Origin: Lineus longissimus
Taxonomy: Eukaryota > Nemertea > Pilidiophora > Heteronemertea > Lineidae
Direction of reading: 5' to 3'
DNA length: 64,000 bases
Assembly: GCF_910592395.1 (NCBI RefSeq)
Contig: NC_088322.1
Location: 10,845,431 to 10,909,430, forward strand
Of the stretch, positions 44,725 through 60,456 are shown piece after piece (the stretch's first letter is position 1; every line of letters starts with the position of its first letter). Position numbers and translations under genes: made by a program. The notes beneath the pieces were generated by a model. The model ran no database searches and was not told the origin of the DNA. It worked only from the letters and a program-made list of their open reading frames with translations.

Positions 44725-47700
44725 GAAGGCCAATGTGCAGACATGGGCATAGGCCTACAAATTTGTATGCTAAGCATGACAAATCTATAGGGCAGAGACA
44801 TGTATTCATCCACAGGCAGAAGTGTGGCACGTCTATTCTGTTCTGATCTCTGGACGCTTTCACCCGAAGTGTCTTCAGTCTGGTTACTCTAAGCTTCAGA
44901 GAATGCCTCCCTTTTGAGTTGTGAACTGGGGGTAACTGGTATTCAGAAGATCCAAATGCACCGCACATCATGAACATTTCCCAAGTGGAAGACAAGACCA
45001 CCATTAATTTTTTAAGCCTTTTAGCAGTTAAATTGTCAATGTTTGACCGCGACGCATCAAATACTGCTAGGGGTTGTGAAACTGAAATTGTGATATGATA
45101 TTCCGGACAGTCAGGCAAGTAAATGGTGAAAAATAAATTGGTAGTTGACCACGGAAATGTTTTGATAATTGACAAATTAGACAGACATTGATATTTCCAC
45201 CCTTTCAGCCAACTGGCAGAAAAATCTCAAAACACGCTCCCCATTACCAAATTAGCAAAATTCGAAATTAATTTTTTCATTAAATAATCTATTTATATCT
45301 GTAGACTTGCCACAACAAATATTTTTTCAATACCTCTCCAAATATGTACTTGAGAGTTAAAACATGCACTCGTCTAATTGATTGGCCTCAACCCTCCAAC
45401 CTATGAATATTCATTGGTGGTCTTGTCTCGTGCTCGGCCTCGGCCTTACTCGCGAACACATTTTTGACCAGTCGCCGCTCAAAGTACCTGTCATTCGATG
45501 AAAAACGTATGATGTGGTACTGTAAAGCAGTTCCTGTTCAATATTTAGCCAACCATCAAGCCGTACGGTTTGCAATTTTGTTTTTTTGTGCGGGTACTTT
45601 GTTTTTAGCCCGATATCAATTTAACCCTTAATCGGTACCTATTCAGAAAAAAAACCTTACCTGTTAGTGTAATAACAGCTGCTCCAAAAAGTAATCGAAC
45701 CAAGATAGGCGCCATTGTATACTTGAACAGTTGAAAGCAATACTGCTTCGATTGAGTGATAGATCGGAATGTAGCAAGGTTGTCATTCCACACCCTTTAA
45801 ATAACATAAGATAGCCCAAAAAACGTTATCACTCTGAACTTGCCGATCTTGATAAGAAATTAGGTAGTTTGTTTTCTTATTTACTCTAATCGCGCCGATT
45901 TACATGGAAAAAAGACTGAGTCGAAACGTGCAATCTGGTGTGCTGGCTCCTCATGAGCGACTGTGGCTCCATATGCTTTAGCAACTGCAGACTCTCACGT
46001 AGTATCGATGATATAAGGAAAAGAGCCATTTTTAATAGACGTTTCTGAAGAATAGATATACATATGTACGCATGCGTGGTCTGTACTGCAAAATCACCCT
46101 CGATTTCCGAGGATCATACGGGTGAATGGTATTTGGCACGGAGGCCAACGAGACCACAGGACGAGGAATTTTCGGACGGGTTTACTCTTGGGACATGCGC
46201 AATCGGAAAGTAGTAAATTATTATACGAGACTTTCTGATGCCAACCCAGATAAAAGGTTGCAATAGATGATATGCTTGAACCAGCTTGAAGGGTTGCTTA
46301 TACCTATGTTTCGCGTGTTCTATGCTCACCCAGGTGTGTTTTGTTCCTCAAAGACCGTTTTCAACAAACTGTTCACAACAACTGTATATATGCATTGACT
46401 ATTCAGGGGCAAACTGATGGTGGGAAGAAACCCTGGCCCTGATAGTACCCCCGGCCCTGACTGTAATCCAAACATGTATACTCTCTTATTCTTGCCGCTT
46501 ACTCAGACCGACCCTAATCCTAACGCACCGTCGTGTTCAGATGGCGCTCTTGATGTTAGGACGACCGCTTGTGATCCCCTGTTGATAGATAAGTACCACG
46601 AGACTCGCGCTTAGGACGTCAACCCATGTCGATAGATGAGTACTACGACTCTCACTCTTATGACGTCTCCGTCGTTGCATAAATTATTGTTTTCCGAAAG
46701 CTACTCGTTCACTCGACCGACAACGGTTATTGGTTTTAACACGTTATTATTTCGGTCGGGAATCGGGTGTTTTTTGAGAAAATCAGTTTGTTTTTCCTAT
46801 TCCCAGTGATGGATAATTCCCGAATGAAATAATAACGTATTGTTTATACCGTTTCATCGTGTCAAACTAGTCATCCCATGCATCAATCTACTGTTACATG
46901 TGTGTGAAGCATAGAGTTATATTGGCTCAAAGGCCACCCATATACCGATTTCGACATTTACTATAATCCTGCCCTCTGGGCGTACAATCCAGAGCGTTCC
47001 GATCTGACGATGATAGTGCTGCCTCAGCCAGTACGTGCCCGCCACTAAATGTGTATGACGTAGAAGACATCCGAGCCAGCAAACCTGGAGATGAGACTGA
47101 TGATACTTCCGTTGCTACAACAGCGTTACTGATGACTGGTGCCATTCGGCGGCGACTACAGGCAGCAAGATCGTTGTCGACATTAACCTTTGGTGAGTCG
47201 TCTTAGCTCACACTTACTTCATCCTTATCGTCAAAACACCTGCAACGATGGCGTGTTTTGCGGAGGGAGCACGTGTTTTCCGGGTAGGTCGCCCACCGAA
47301 ATCGAAGTGCCTATTATTCAATGATTATTGGTTACTGTCTATCCGTCTTCCGATTTCGTTTCTCTGGACTGTCAGTGTAGAAGTATAAAATGTCCCCCTG
47401 GAAAAAGTGTCCGGTTCAATTGTGTTCTCAGGGATTGGTGTTTATACATTAGTTCTATTACGGCCGTGACTGTCAATAGCTCAGAGATTAAAGTTCATAA
47501 TATAATTTTGTTTTACCTAGGACATTCTATCTTAGGACAATTCAAACTACTCCATAACTTCAATCAAAAACGTATTACGCATGAAGCTATCAACCTCTAG
47601 CAAGCCAGAGCGAGGCAAAAAATAATTTAAACAAATTATTGATTGTCACTGTTAGTATGAAATATCATTCTGTCCTTGAAAAAGGTACACACATTAGTAG

Positions 47701-48120
47701 ATCATGATCGATGAGGTGAATTGTGTTGAAAGAACTATCATTTTAAAGAATGAATATGTTGGCCAGCTGGGATGAATTGAACCATCCACATGCAAGAAAA
47801 AAATGCCCCTAAATTACCAGGGGAGCCACCTACTAAACATATGACAAACTATCCCTAACATAACATAACATAACATAACATAACATAACATAACATAACA
47901 TAACTGCAGGTTATTATGGCTCACTTTAGGTATGTTATTGAAGGAACAGCATTAGTAGGAGGCAGGGCTCAAAATAATATGATTTGGGGGAGATTTTGCA
48001 AAGCGGAGAAAGGTCATCCCTTAAGCGAAATGCTATTGAATGTTCAAAAGTTCATAAGACACTGATGGCGAGACTGAGAATACGCATCCATCACTTGAAA
48101 TGACCCATTGCAAGTCCTTA
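44725..48120. other. No gene supported; one open frame and one microsatellite
   Basis: A minus-strand open stretch at 45175-44705 (156 codons, no ATG at its start) reads smoothly and could be an exon, but it matches nothing I know. The minus-strand frame 47145-46927 (72 residues) is Ser-rich and unrecognised. The region 45255-45410 is the inverted partner of the repeat at 34225. An (AACAT)n microsatellite of about nine units lies at 47857-47905. Confidence 0.45.
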
Positions 48121-51023
<2,903 letters not shown>

Positions 51024-51059
51024 TCTAAACAGAGTGATGCATAAAAAGCAACATTTGTA

Positions 51060-51400
51060 CGATTTAATCTAACGCTGAGCGATCGGTGGATAGCAACAAA
51101 ATTCTCAATACACAGTGCATTGAGCATTTGTTGTTGCCGACATTCGAATGTGGTTTTCTACGAGTACATTTTAACGAGGTCAAGACGCCATGCTGTCAAC
51201 AAATTGCCGTCATGCGGAGATAAATAGTTAGAGTGGCGCGAAATTTGAACGCGTGCTTGTGTATTCTTGTGAGGTGGTCCAGTAACATTTGACTGATTTT
51301 GTCTTGTTCATGCTGTACATCCTAAAACAACAGTGGCACAAACACAGTAAACTACAGACCAAGAAAGGATTCCTTACTTCGATTTTAATCTAACGTTGAT
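51060..51400 (-). pseudogene. Duplicated, broken HINT exon 1 region
   Basis: This matches the block that holds HINT exon 1 (about 50605-51060) in the same order: hairpin, the MA start area, the string GCGAAATTTGAACGC, and TTTAATCTAACG upstream. The HINT core half and the splice donor are lost, and the frame carries a stop. The duplication lies directly upstream of the functional exon 1. Confidence 0.65.
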
Positions 51401-51816
51401 GTATCTTTAGCTTTAATAAAATATTATAAGGGAGGACATTCCCATCGCTTCCACACCAGCCTGGCATTGTATCAAAACCTTCCTTTATAATGGTTGGCTT
51501 ATGCTCTTCATTACAATAATGGCTTCGAAAGGATGAACATATTAATCATGTTTTCATTGAATCATTGCATCCAGTGCTCCAGGCTCGGAGGTAGATTTTT
51601 GGGCGACGGTCAGTACAGGCAGAATCTGCCGGAAAGGATTACGTTAAGGCGACCCTTATGGACCCCCCCTCCCCCAGCTACGTCTTTGGAACTCTATGAT
51701 GATAATCTTTACAGCAAATCGATTGAATTGGTTTCGATACTCAGGAGGTGATGTTGCTATCAGGACACTGAATGCTCAACCATAAAGAAAGGGACTCATG
51801 TTGCATCGCACTCATA
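51401..51816. other. Spacer between HINT and the next gene
   Basis: No coding frame was supported. It may hold the HINT promoter and the 3' UTR of the upstream minus-strand gene. Confidence 0.4.
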
Positions 51817-53616
51817 TCATACATCAAATTCAGGCAGAGTGTCTTCCGAACTAGAAGAGCTAACCAACAGGTCATCCATGAGATTGTAGAGCGATTCATC
51901 AAAGCCGGCATTGTTGTTGTTGTTTCCTACTGATCCTCGCAGCTTCGCACATAGTGGCGCCGCAGTGGATTTCTTTACCACACGCGGTGATTCCCGCCTT
52001 CGCTTAGCGGCAGGGAAATCCTCAATTACGGGAGAACCTTGAACTGACTCATTGAAACACTGCCGGATGGTTGAGGGCTGGAGATTCGGGAGCTCATCGG
52101 GATCCGGGTCATATGTTTGCGCGGGTGAGGAGCCTCTGGTGTTGTATGGCGTTTTAAATTTGAACGTTGGCCGAGTTGCTGTTGCTGTTGCCGATGATGA
52201 CATGGTCGTACCGGTGTCGACCATGATTCTGGAAGATGGTGACTGCACACCAGCATAACAAGCAGAACTTCTCGATGGAGATTGACTGTGAGACGAGTAG
52301 TCATCGCTGTCAGTAGAACTGCTCGTATCAGCGCCTAACTCTACTGGTATCTGGTGTCCTGTCTTTTCATCATCTTTGGTCACTGCGAGCGCCACATTAG
52401 GACTACCGCGCAGCCAATACTGGTTTGGGATAACAGATTCTGGTAGGTTTTCCGCTTCTTCGTATTGCGCATGCTCGAATTCATCATAGTCAAAGAGGTG
52501 GAGGTTTTCCACATGATCCATATCGATGGTGAAGTTATCTGCGTCAACGGTTGTTGAGACAGACGACTGTGCATTGTCCTGCTGAGGACGAACCATTGTT
52601 TCACTGGTTTCTTCAGTGCCAGCCTGTGAAGCAGCTCCTCGACCGCTGAGATACCGACGACAGGTTGCGGTCGGCACTTGAACCTTTTTGCTTTTCTTTT
52701 TCACCAAGATTGATTTCCGTTCGATCTGAAAAATAGAATTCACGACAACTTTAAAAATTGAGATTCCGTGTGAGAGTTCGAGTCCCAATACTAGTGCAGG
52801 CTTTTAAGTTATAGATCCCATACGGAGGGCAAAATCGTATCCTGCCATGGCTTGAAATTGCAAAATTAATTCTAAGTAATCCACTTAACACCGCAAAATG
52901 ATGATGGTAGTTATAATTATTCAAGGCTTGGCACTCAGAAGGACGAACGAGGTCGCGAACGCGGGGAAGCAGTACCGCGACAATTGTGGGGAGCGGGAGT
53001 CACATGAGATCCTGAACTATGATCACTTACGTCAAGAGCGCTACAATCTTCTGGGAGTAAAGGAGTTCGAGAAGGCGGCAGCCAGTGTTTAGGGATCTCA
53101 AAAGTCGGCAGCCTCTTTGATAACTTGTGACCTGGAAGCAGAGAATAGTAAGTACAAGTAGACAAGTTATAATGACAGTTTCGCGATCATTGGTCTGGCT
53201 ATCGCCTCGAATCTTCATCAAGCACCCCCTCCAACGGCCGCTATAAAACCATGATCGTTCCTTGAATATCTCGCTCACGGGGATAGCAGTAGCTCACTGC
53301 GCGTGCGAGCTGCCCTCACCTTTTGTGACTGCGACGGGTAAGGAAGACGGATCAAGGACGTTGTCAAGCCTCATTGCTGTGGGCAGGCCTAGTTTCTGTA
53401 AGAAAGAAAGTTTTAAAAATAAATTTTTTGCGAATCTTTGGGAAATATTTCAGAGACGCGATATTTCGTTGTTATAAACTTTTAATTCCATCAGCGCCAC
53501 ATTTGCGTTATAACTGATAGCCCATGTTTTATGCAACCGTAGCTTCTACTCACCTCCTTAAAAGCGGCCTTGTTGAGGTCGGGTTCGTTTTGATATGCTA
53601 CTTCATCGAGTGACAT
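51817..53616 (-). CDS. Unrecognised nuclear-type protein, four exons
   Basis: The exons are 53616-53554 (starts ATG, MSLDEVAYQNE), 53395-53320, 53131-53031 and 52725-51817. Donors are GTGAGT, GTGAGG and GTAAGT; acceptors end TACAG, TCCAG and TTCAG. The phases fit at every joint, giving 382 residues. The first 80 residues (LPTAMRLDNVLDPSSLP, LPTFEIPKHWLPPSRTPLL) look ordered. Then comes a Lys-rich patch (VKKKSKK), an acidic part (FDYDEFEHAQYEEAE), long Ser/Thr/Pro-rich stretches, a likely nuclear localisation signal AAKRRRE at 320-326, a five-Asn run and an acidic end (ESLYNLMDDLL, EDTLPEFDV). The composition suggests a regulated nuclear protein of low complexity. I know of no family with this layout. 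The exon structure is inferred from splice signals and frame alone. Confidence 0.75.
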
Positions 53617-54764
53617 TGCCCTTGACCAGGCGAGGGGGTAGTAGGCGTTTGCGGGTTGTACGTCCTGGGACTCGTTTCGCGGGTTGAGGAGATTTTTCTT
53701 GATCTCCTTAAAAATGATTTTGTCAATTATTTTAAAGGTTTGGCTACTTGCGATTCAAGATTCCATTTGACATTTTCAAAATGCCCGAATCATCATCTTA
53801 TACAATTTGTCGGTTTTAAGGAATATGAAAGAATTGATAATATTTTGCGACGACTATTTGGGGTAAAGAACATTTTTTCAAATGGGCATCGCAAATTATA
53901 TGATAGCCATGTCGCATACTGAAACTATCGATGTAAACCCATTATGACAGTTATTTTGACAGCTAATTCGATGCCGTGATTAGATCAGTGTTGAGAGACC
54001 ACTGAGTGGGGGTACAGGCATGACAGGATTCACAGTGACGGCCGCATACGCCTGTTAGGAACATGTATAAACTAATACCGTAGAAATGGGCTTGGTTGCA
54101 TCTAGCTTTCCATCATCATATCTGATTGCTCTTATACACTGGATCAATGTCGATAACGCCCGACATCTCTTCTTGGGTCCAGCTTTCATAATCTGACCTC
54201 CTCCAGAAGCTGAGGTCCCCGCCTGAATGCATTCCTTTTTGTCCTTGGACTGAAGTTAGATAAACGTATTACATTGTATATATTGATTAGGTCAACCGTA
54301 TTAAACGTCTTCATTTTGGGTATATATCTTGACGATAATCGTAAGATCATCACCGGATATTCTGGTGGTAGAGTTAAAGTTGAAACTAGATGAAATTTGG
54401 GCCACGTGGGCCGAATATTTATGGGCGGTCACGCCCAACTTAACCTCTCGGTCTATATGTTAGTGCAGAGACCCGACAGTGTGGTGTTAAATACATGATG
54501 CATCTTTATGAAAAAATGCAGTGGCAGTCAACCACAGGACACGTTGCGAGAGTCCTGATTTGGATATTCAACAAAAATTGCAGCGTGTGCGCCTGAATTT
54601 CATACGAGTCATTTCTATGAGTCATTGTCGGTCTCAACCTGCCTTACCTTTTCCATCTTGCAGTCCAAGACCATGAACAAATGAGGAGTGAATGTCCGTA
54701 AACCACACGCAAAACGGCATGACGTAAAAAAGATACTGCGCGCGACGTTATTATAACACTGGCA
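53617..54764. other. No gene seen; upstream of the four-exon gene
   Basis: This probably contains that gene's promoter. The plus-strand frames here have no domain. Confidence 0.4.
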
Positions 54765-54773
54765 GTATCTATG

Positions 54774-55837
54774 GGCTTGTGGTATTCGACTCGATGACTC
54801 GACGACGCGATGGCTCGATGACGCGATCGTTGCTATGGATTTTGCTAAAATACGGAATCCCATGATCCTGGTCTCCGGGCTACCGCTGCAACAGCAGAGG
54901 TTTTAGCTCGGCCTTTCCCATACCCAGCTACGGTATGTGGAAGGATGTGCCCCTCCCCCCCCCCCCCCCCCAGCCATGGCCACTGAAGATTGGTCCCCGC
55001 GATTGATTTTGATATTTAAAGGACTCGCGGAAGTTTCATAGCATGCAAAATGACCGGAGATTTAATTGACAAACAAGCTTCTAGTGGCCAATGTCAGATG
55101 TCATGTGGTAGTCTGTCAACAATCGGAATTTCGCATATGTGCAGTTTTTTAGACTCAGTCACTCAGTCTCTCTTCCGTCCCTTGACATCTGCCCCCCCCC
55201 CCCCCCCCCCATACATCAGCCCCTCTACATGCTTTCCGAAATTGGTGGCTTGCATTGGAACTAGCCTAACTTTTTCCCCCTTGTCCGTCATTAAAGGCAT
55301 TCAAGTGTGTTGGTCAACCATGACTATCTCCTTTGTCCCTCCACCACAGGCCTAGTTTCCCCTTATGACATCACTATTTCGGACACTCAGCGCCCCATTT
55401 CTGGAAAGGTGTATAGGACATTTAATATTGCCGTGCTGAACGGATATCCAGAGCCAACCTTGTCTCCAGGAACTCGCGTGTCATTTTAACATTGTAACTT
55501 CTGCTCGTAAAGAACCTGGGTAGGAGGTTGATCTGAACCAGCTATATTTAGGTGTATTCAGCTGTATTGACGGTAAAGATACCAGTGGCTTGCATAGCAA
55601 CATGGCGCATGGTTTTATCAAAAATGCGAACTTGTAGGAAACGAAAAATGGTCGGATTAGATACGGTGAAAACAGCTGGAAAGGGGTTGGTAATGATCGG
55701 TTCTTTTTTATTTTCCTCCACTTATGATTCTATGTATAAATTACAGTCCAAGCAGTGATATTCTTTAAAAAGATTCCAACTTGATCGCGTCATCGAGTCA
55801 TCGCGTCGTGGAGTCATCGAGTCGAATACCACAAGCC
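54774..55837. mobile_element. 1.06-kb TIR element with perfect 9-bp duplication (Mutator-like)
   Basis: Both ends read GGCTTGTGGTATTCGACTCG inwards. The inverted repeats are about 60 bp and made of CTCGATGAC(T/G)CGA-type repeats. GTATCTATG flanks both sides exactly (54765-54773 and 55838-55846). The interior has two C runs of about 17 (54955 and 55193) and no transposase. Confidence 0.9.
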
Positions 55838-55846
55838 GTATCTATG

Positions 55847-57142
55847 TGACGGACGCGACGCGCCATGATTATTAAACCTCTCCTCAGCCATCTCGGCACC
55901 GTTCTATTTTGAAGGCATATATACCATAACCATGTAGAATGTGCAAGAACACGGCCCAATTATAGAGCTTTGCACTTGGTTGGGAACATCGTCTACAAAA
56001 TAATTGATCATCCCAATTCACCGCCTAAAAATACCTTTTGGGGGAAATTTGGGAGGAATTGTCTGACACAAGAAAAAAAATCGCCACGATATCGCAGTTT
56101 CGATTTTTGACGTAACAACAGTCGACAGTTGGAGTACACAAAATTACGTCAAAAGATGGTATCCGAATCCAACCTGTTTTTGGTATAAAACTTTGGTGCT
56201 AAGTTTGGTCGTTTCGGAGGCTGCTATGGCTAAGTGCTTTGGCGCATCATAAAAACATCACAGCTATTATAATCAAAAGTAGTAGTTCTTTCCAATGGTA
56301 TGATTTATCAAATAGGAAAATAGTGGCCCAAATTCCGTAAACGTTGTTCCCAATTAAAAGTATAGGTCTATAGAATGTGGAAAGTTCCAATGACTGTGTT
56401 ATCATTGTAAGAATGGTCTCACAGATTCTGCTACTGTGGCGATTCCTCTGCATGCGTAGGTAACTGGATGGAAAATCTGGAAATGTAGTTTTAGTTTCTG
56501 CGAACCGCGGCGCTGATTTAAAGTCCTAAATCGATTATACATGTCCAAACGTGTGTGTCCTACCTTTTCGCCTAAGCACGGAAGGATGACATACATTCAT
56601 GAAGAAATAAGTATATAAATATGGTTGTTTATTCATGATACATTACAGGTGTCTGGTTGGCCTATAACAAAATGTACTTGGGCCTACGTGTAGAATTGAT
56701 CAGTGGCTAGGCCTAGCATCGACTCGGTTAAAGCTACATTTACCGAACCAATTTCTTCAAAGTTGGTTTTTCTTCTTCTCCGAATTGGGAGTTTTCAGGT
56801 TGGAGTTTTGCAAAGATAAAAAAATAAGATTTAAGAAAACCCAAACAATGAAGAAGACGGCCAAGGAGTTTTCGCACAGAAGCCAAACAATAGTGATGAC
56901 ATTTTATTATTCACGCTCTGGTTAGATATACAGTGCCGATCAATATAGCAATAACAGTCTACACGGGAGAGTGTGCAGGCTTGCTGCACTTCCAAGCTGT
57001 GTGGATTTCTTAGCTAACTGGTATAGCTCAGCCAATTCGATTTTTTGTTTTTCGCCTGATATGTTTCATGCACACTGTTCAACAGGCCTAGCATAGCACC
57101 CCTTAACTCAAACTTGAGCCCCATCCTCTTCAATCGTCTGAA
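55847..57142. other. No gene seen; upstream of the kinase gene
   Basis: No coding frame was supported. The promoter of the kinase gene is expected at its right end. Confidence 0.4.
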
Positions 57143-60100
57143 ATGACCCATCTTCCCGGTGTACCTCACATGGACCAGGACGTGAGCCTGGTGACTTACG
57201 AGGACGGCCTGCTGAACATTTTGAGGGAACTGAGGAAACAATGGCAGGAGGAAGACATTGTAATAAAGGTATGTTTTATTCTTTCCGGTATATGGTCTCA
57301 CTAGCCAGTCCGGGGGACCCCTCCGGGCGTGATGCCAGACTTGCCCCTGACGCGGGATGCATGACATGCATGTCTGGGATTGACCCAGAGACCAAATTGA
57401 CATAAAATCCTTCATCTTGACCCGCAATGTTTAGAGATCGCTAAATCACTCACTTGTGGAGCTTGCGAACGCAAACGCATGAGAGTCAGGATGAAAATCC
57501 TCTTACAGTACATGGACTGTGCTCTTGAAATAAGGTCTTCTCGTCCGGTACGGTAAGAAGGGGCGCTATGATGATTGGGAGGTGGTTGCATTTTATATTG
57601 CCCTACGCACTGATAAAAAAATATTTGAGAGAATGGCCTCCTTACCTTTGGTCGGCAACCAATCTCGAAGAGGAAAACGTATTATGTCATTTTCGAAACG
57701 CAACTGCATGGGCCCCTAACTGTGCTACCAGTCACAATTGACTACCAACCTGACAGCCTGGCTTCGACATATAATCCCTCTTTAATATCTGCAGCCCCTG
57801 GGCCCAAACCTGGTGAACCTGGCTCTTCTGTGTTCCTGCAAGAATGACGAGGAAGATGCAGTTGTCGCAAGGGTCAACGGCAAGGTCATCAAGTTGCTTC
57901 CATGCCATTTTGACAGGTATTTCATTTACTTCATGTTTTAATTTTTTCAAATGCAGTTGTTTTGTCATGTCTGTCAGCCGATGAAATGGTTTAATTGTAA
58001 ACTTTCTCGACAAACTGTACATGTACTTGTGGCTCGTACAAATTATGTCCTGTCCCTTCTTCCAGAGATTACGAATTTACAGTTATCCGCCTTCTCCAGC
58101 AGCGGTCACTTGGTGCATCCGTTGTCATGACTTTTAGGAACGGTTTCTGTATGGAGTACATCCAGGGACAGCATTACGACTGGACAGACTGTTTCTACAA
58201 AGATGGGCCAGAGCAGGATGAGTTTATGAGGTAAGGAAAAGTGTCGCAATCTATTGGGCGCAGCTAACAAACACCTCCAATAGGTTCAAAAATTCCGAAA
58301 TATATATTTGTTTACGTAGAAGACGCCCTTCATAGGAGAACACAATGACGTCATTCGATGTTGGCGGCCATGTTGAGGTAAAGATGACGTTGCAATTATT
58401 GTTGCAAATATCGTAACCGTTGTCGTCGGCTTTCCTGGTAAAATACCCCTCCGCCAGCTGCTTATGTGTGCTCCACTTGTTTTGCGTTGAAACGATAACA
58501 CCGCCATCTCCTGGGTGAACTGAAAACTGCTTTATATGTATGTAAATGTGTCACATATCATGATATTGTGGTGGACGAGTGGATGTAATCGTAAGCCTGA
58601 TTGGTTTGCCTCGTTCCAGGATTGTTGCTCGGGAGATTGCGTGTTACCATTGCCTAACAACTGCAAATGCTGCCAAACAGATGGGGTTCGAAACCCAGCC
58701 CTATTTCAAGAAACACTGTCAGACGATCTTGGACGTTATACCCCACGCTGTTACAAATGCATCGCATGGTGCCCAAAGGTAAGGCAAGTTTGTCGGCGCT
58801 TCGTCTGAAAGCGCCTATCGGATTTCAAAAACGTGTCTGGAACAACAAAACCGGGTGTGGGCCCGGGGTATTATGAAATGTCAAACACTGTGGCTATCTT
58901 ATTATATCATGCTGCATAGTATTTAATAAATGCTTAAAAATTGTCCTTGATAGTGTTCTTGCTGTGATCTGAGCTCAGCGGCCCCCTTTCTCATAATCCT
59001 GGATCCACCCCTGAATGGAGATGGTACTCCTTTTAATTAAGGACCAATGGTACTTATAGGTTATTGATTTTGGTCCGCCGATCGCAAATTTGAAAACGTC
59101 TGGGTTACGAATGAACCGCACTTTACAGTGTAAATGCACTATGCACCAATGAAGCCTTGTTTTGATTAGAGATATTTTAGAATAGAAATTGGTTGTCTCA
59201 CCATAACCTCTCGGGTGGAGCTAAAATGTTGACCAGACTTCGGCGAACCCCTTCTAATTCTGGATTACCTTTTTACTGACTCACCCAGTACGTTACTGAA
59301 GGATTTTGCAAAGCATGAATCTACCTGCTCCTAATAATGCCTGAGAATGCTTTCAGAATCCGAGAGGTGTTCGGCCATGATCCATTTGCCACCTTGGAGA
59401 GAGAACTTCATCACACGTATGATATATTGGATGACCTTGACCTTCCAGTGACCTTCTGTCATTGTGACGCCAATCCTACCAACTTTATCTACCGAGCGGA
59501 GGATAAGCGAGCCATTCTGGTTGACTGCGAGGGTTGTTGCTTCAGCTACCCAGCTTATGATCTTGCAACCCACTTCTTTCTTTCCTTTGTTGGTAGGTAA
59601 CATAATACAAATACATATACCGTTTATGTTCGAAAATAACTTTGCAGAAAATTTTGAATCGTCCTATATTTTATCCGAATTCCCGTATTGTTCTTCTTTG
59701 TGAGTCTCACTTACATAGAAACATCCACCTGTATTCACCCTATTTTGCATATAGCTAATGCCGAGCGTTTTGAAATTGTACAAAGACAGACAACTAGGAC
59801 TATAGTACGTATAAGTACGGGATGTCCTCGTGAATACCGGTAGCCTATCTTTTCGGTAATGTGAAAGTAGGACCATACATTTCGGAGATCCACAAAAGGG
59901 TACCAGTAGGACTCAGCAGGCCCTGGTCCCGCCGTTATTGTGACTTGCCATGCACAATCTGCAGAGAGCCACTTCCCATACCGCCCTGGAACATTGACTT
60001 ATATTAGAAATACCCGCTGGTATGGCTTACATATCTTTATCCATTGACTGTGAAGACCTGTGCATACAATAACATTTAAATAACAATGTTCATGGAGTAT

Positions 60101-60424
60101 AAATAGCCAGTTATAATACATGCAATATATGGCACCCCAACAGGCCTCTTCAAAATGGCACCCGATACCGGAATTCACGAGGACGACCTAATTCAAATTA
60201 TCCATCATCGCCTTCGTCATCATCTTCATCATCATCATCGTCGTCGTCGTCTTCATATCAATCATTCCACCCATCCATGTGGCCAATGAGAATAAATAAC
60301 AAGTTCTGTCTTTTAGCAAGGCACGTGGCGATCCGTTCTTCCAGTCCAGACCCCATACGTCGTCTGTCCGAATTGTCTGGTGGTCGGCTACATCGTCAGT
60401 TGCCCTATTGTATAGTCCAGGGTG

Positions 60425-60456
<32 letters not shown>

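Noticed and set aside
54615-54863. 82-codon minus-strand frame
   Set aside because: It crosses the boundary and target duplication of the TIR element at 54774, so it is not an old coding unit.
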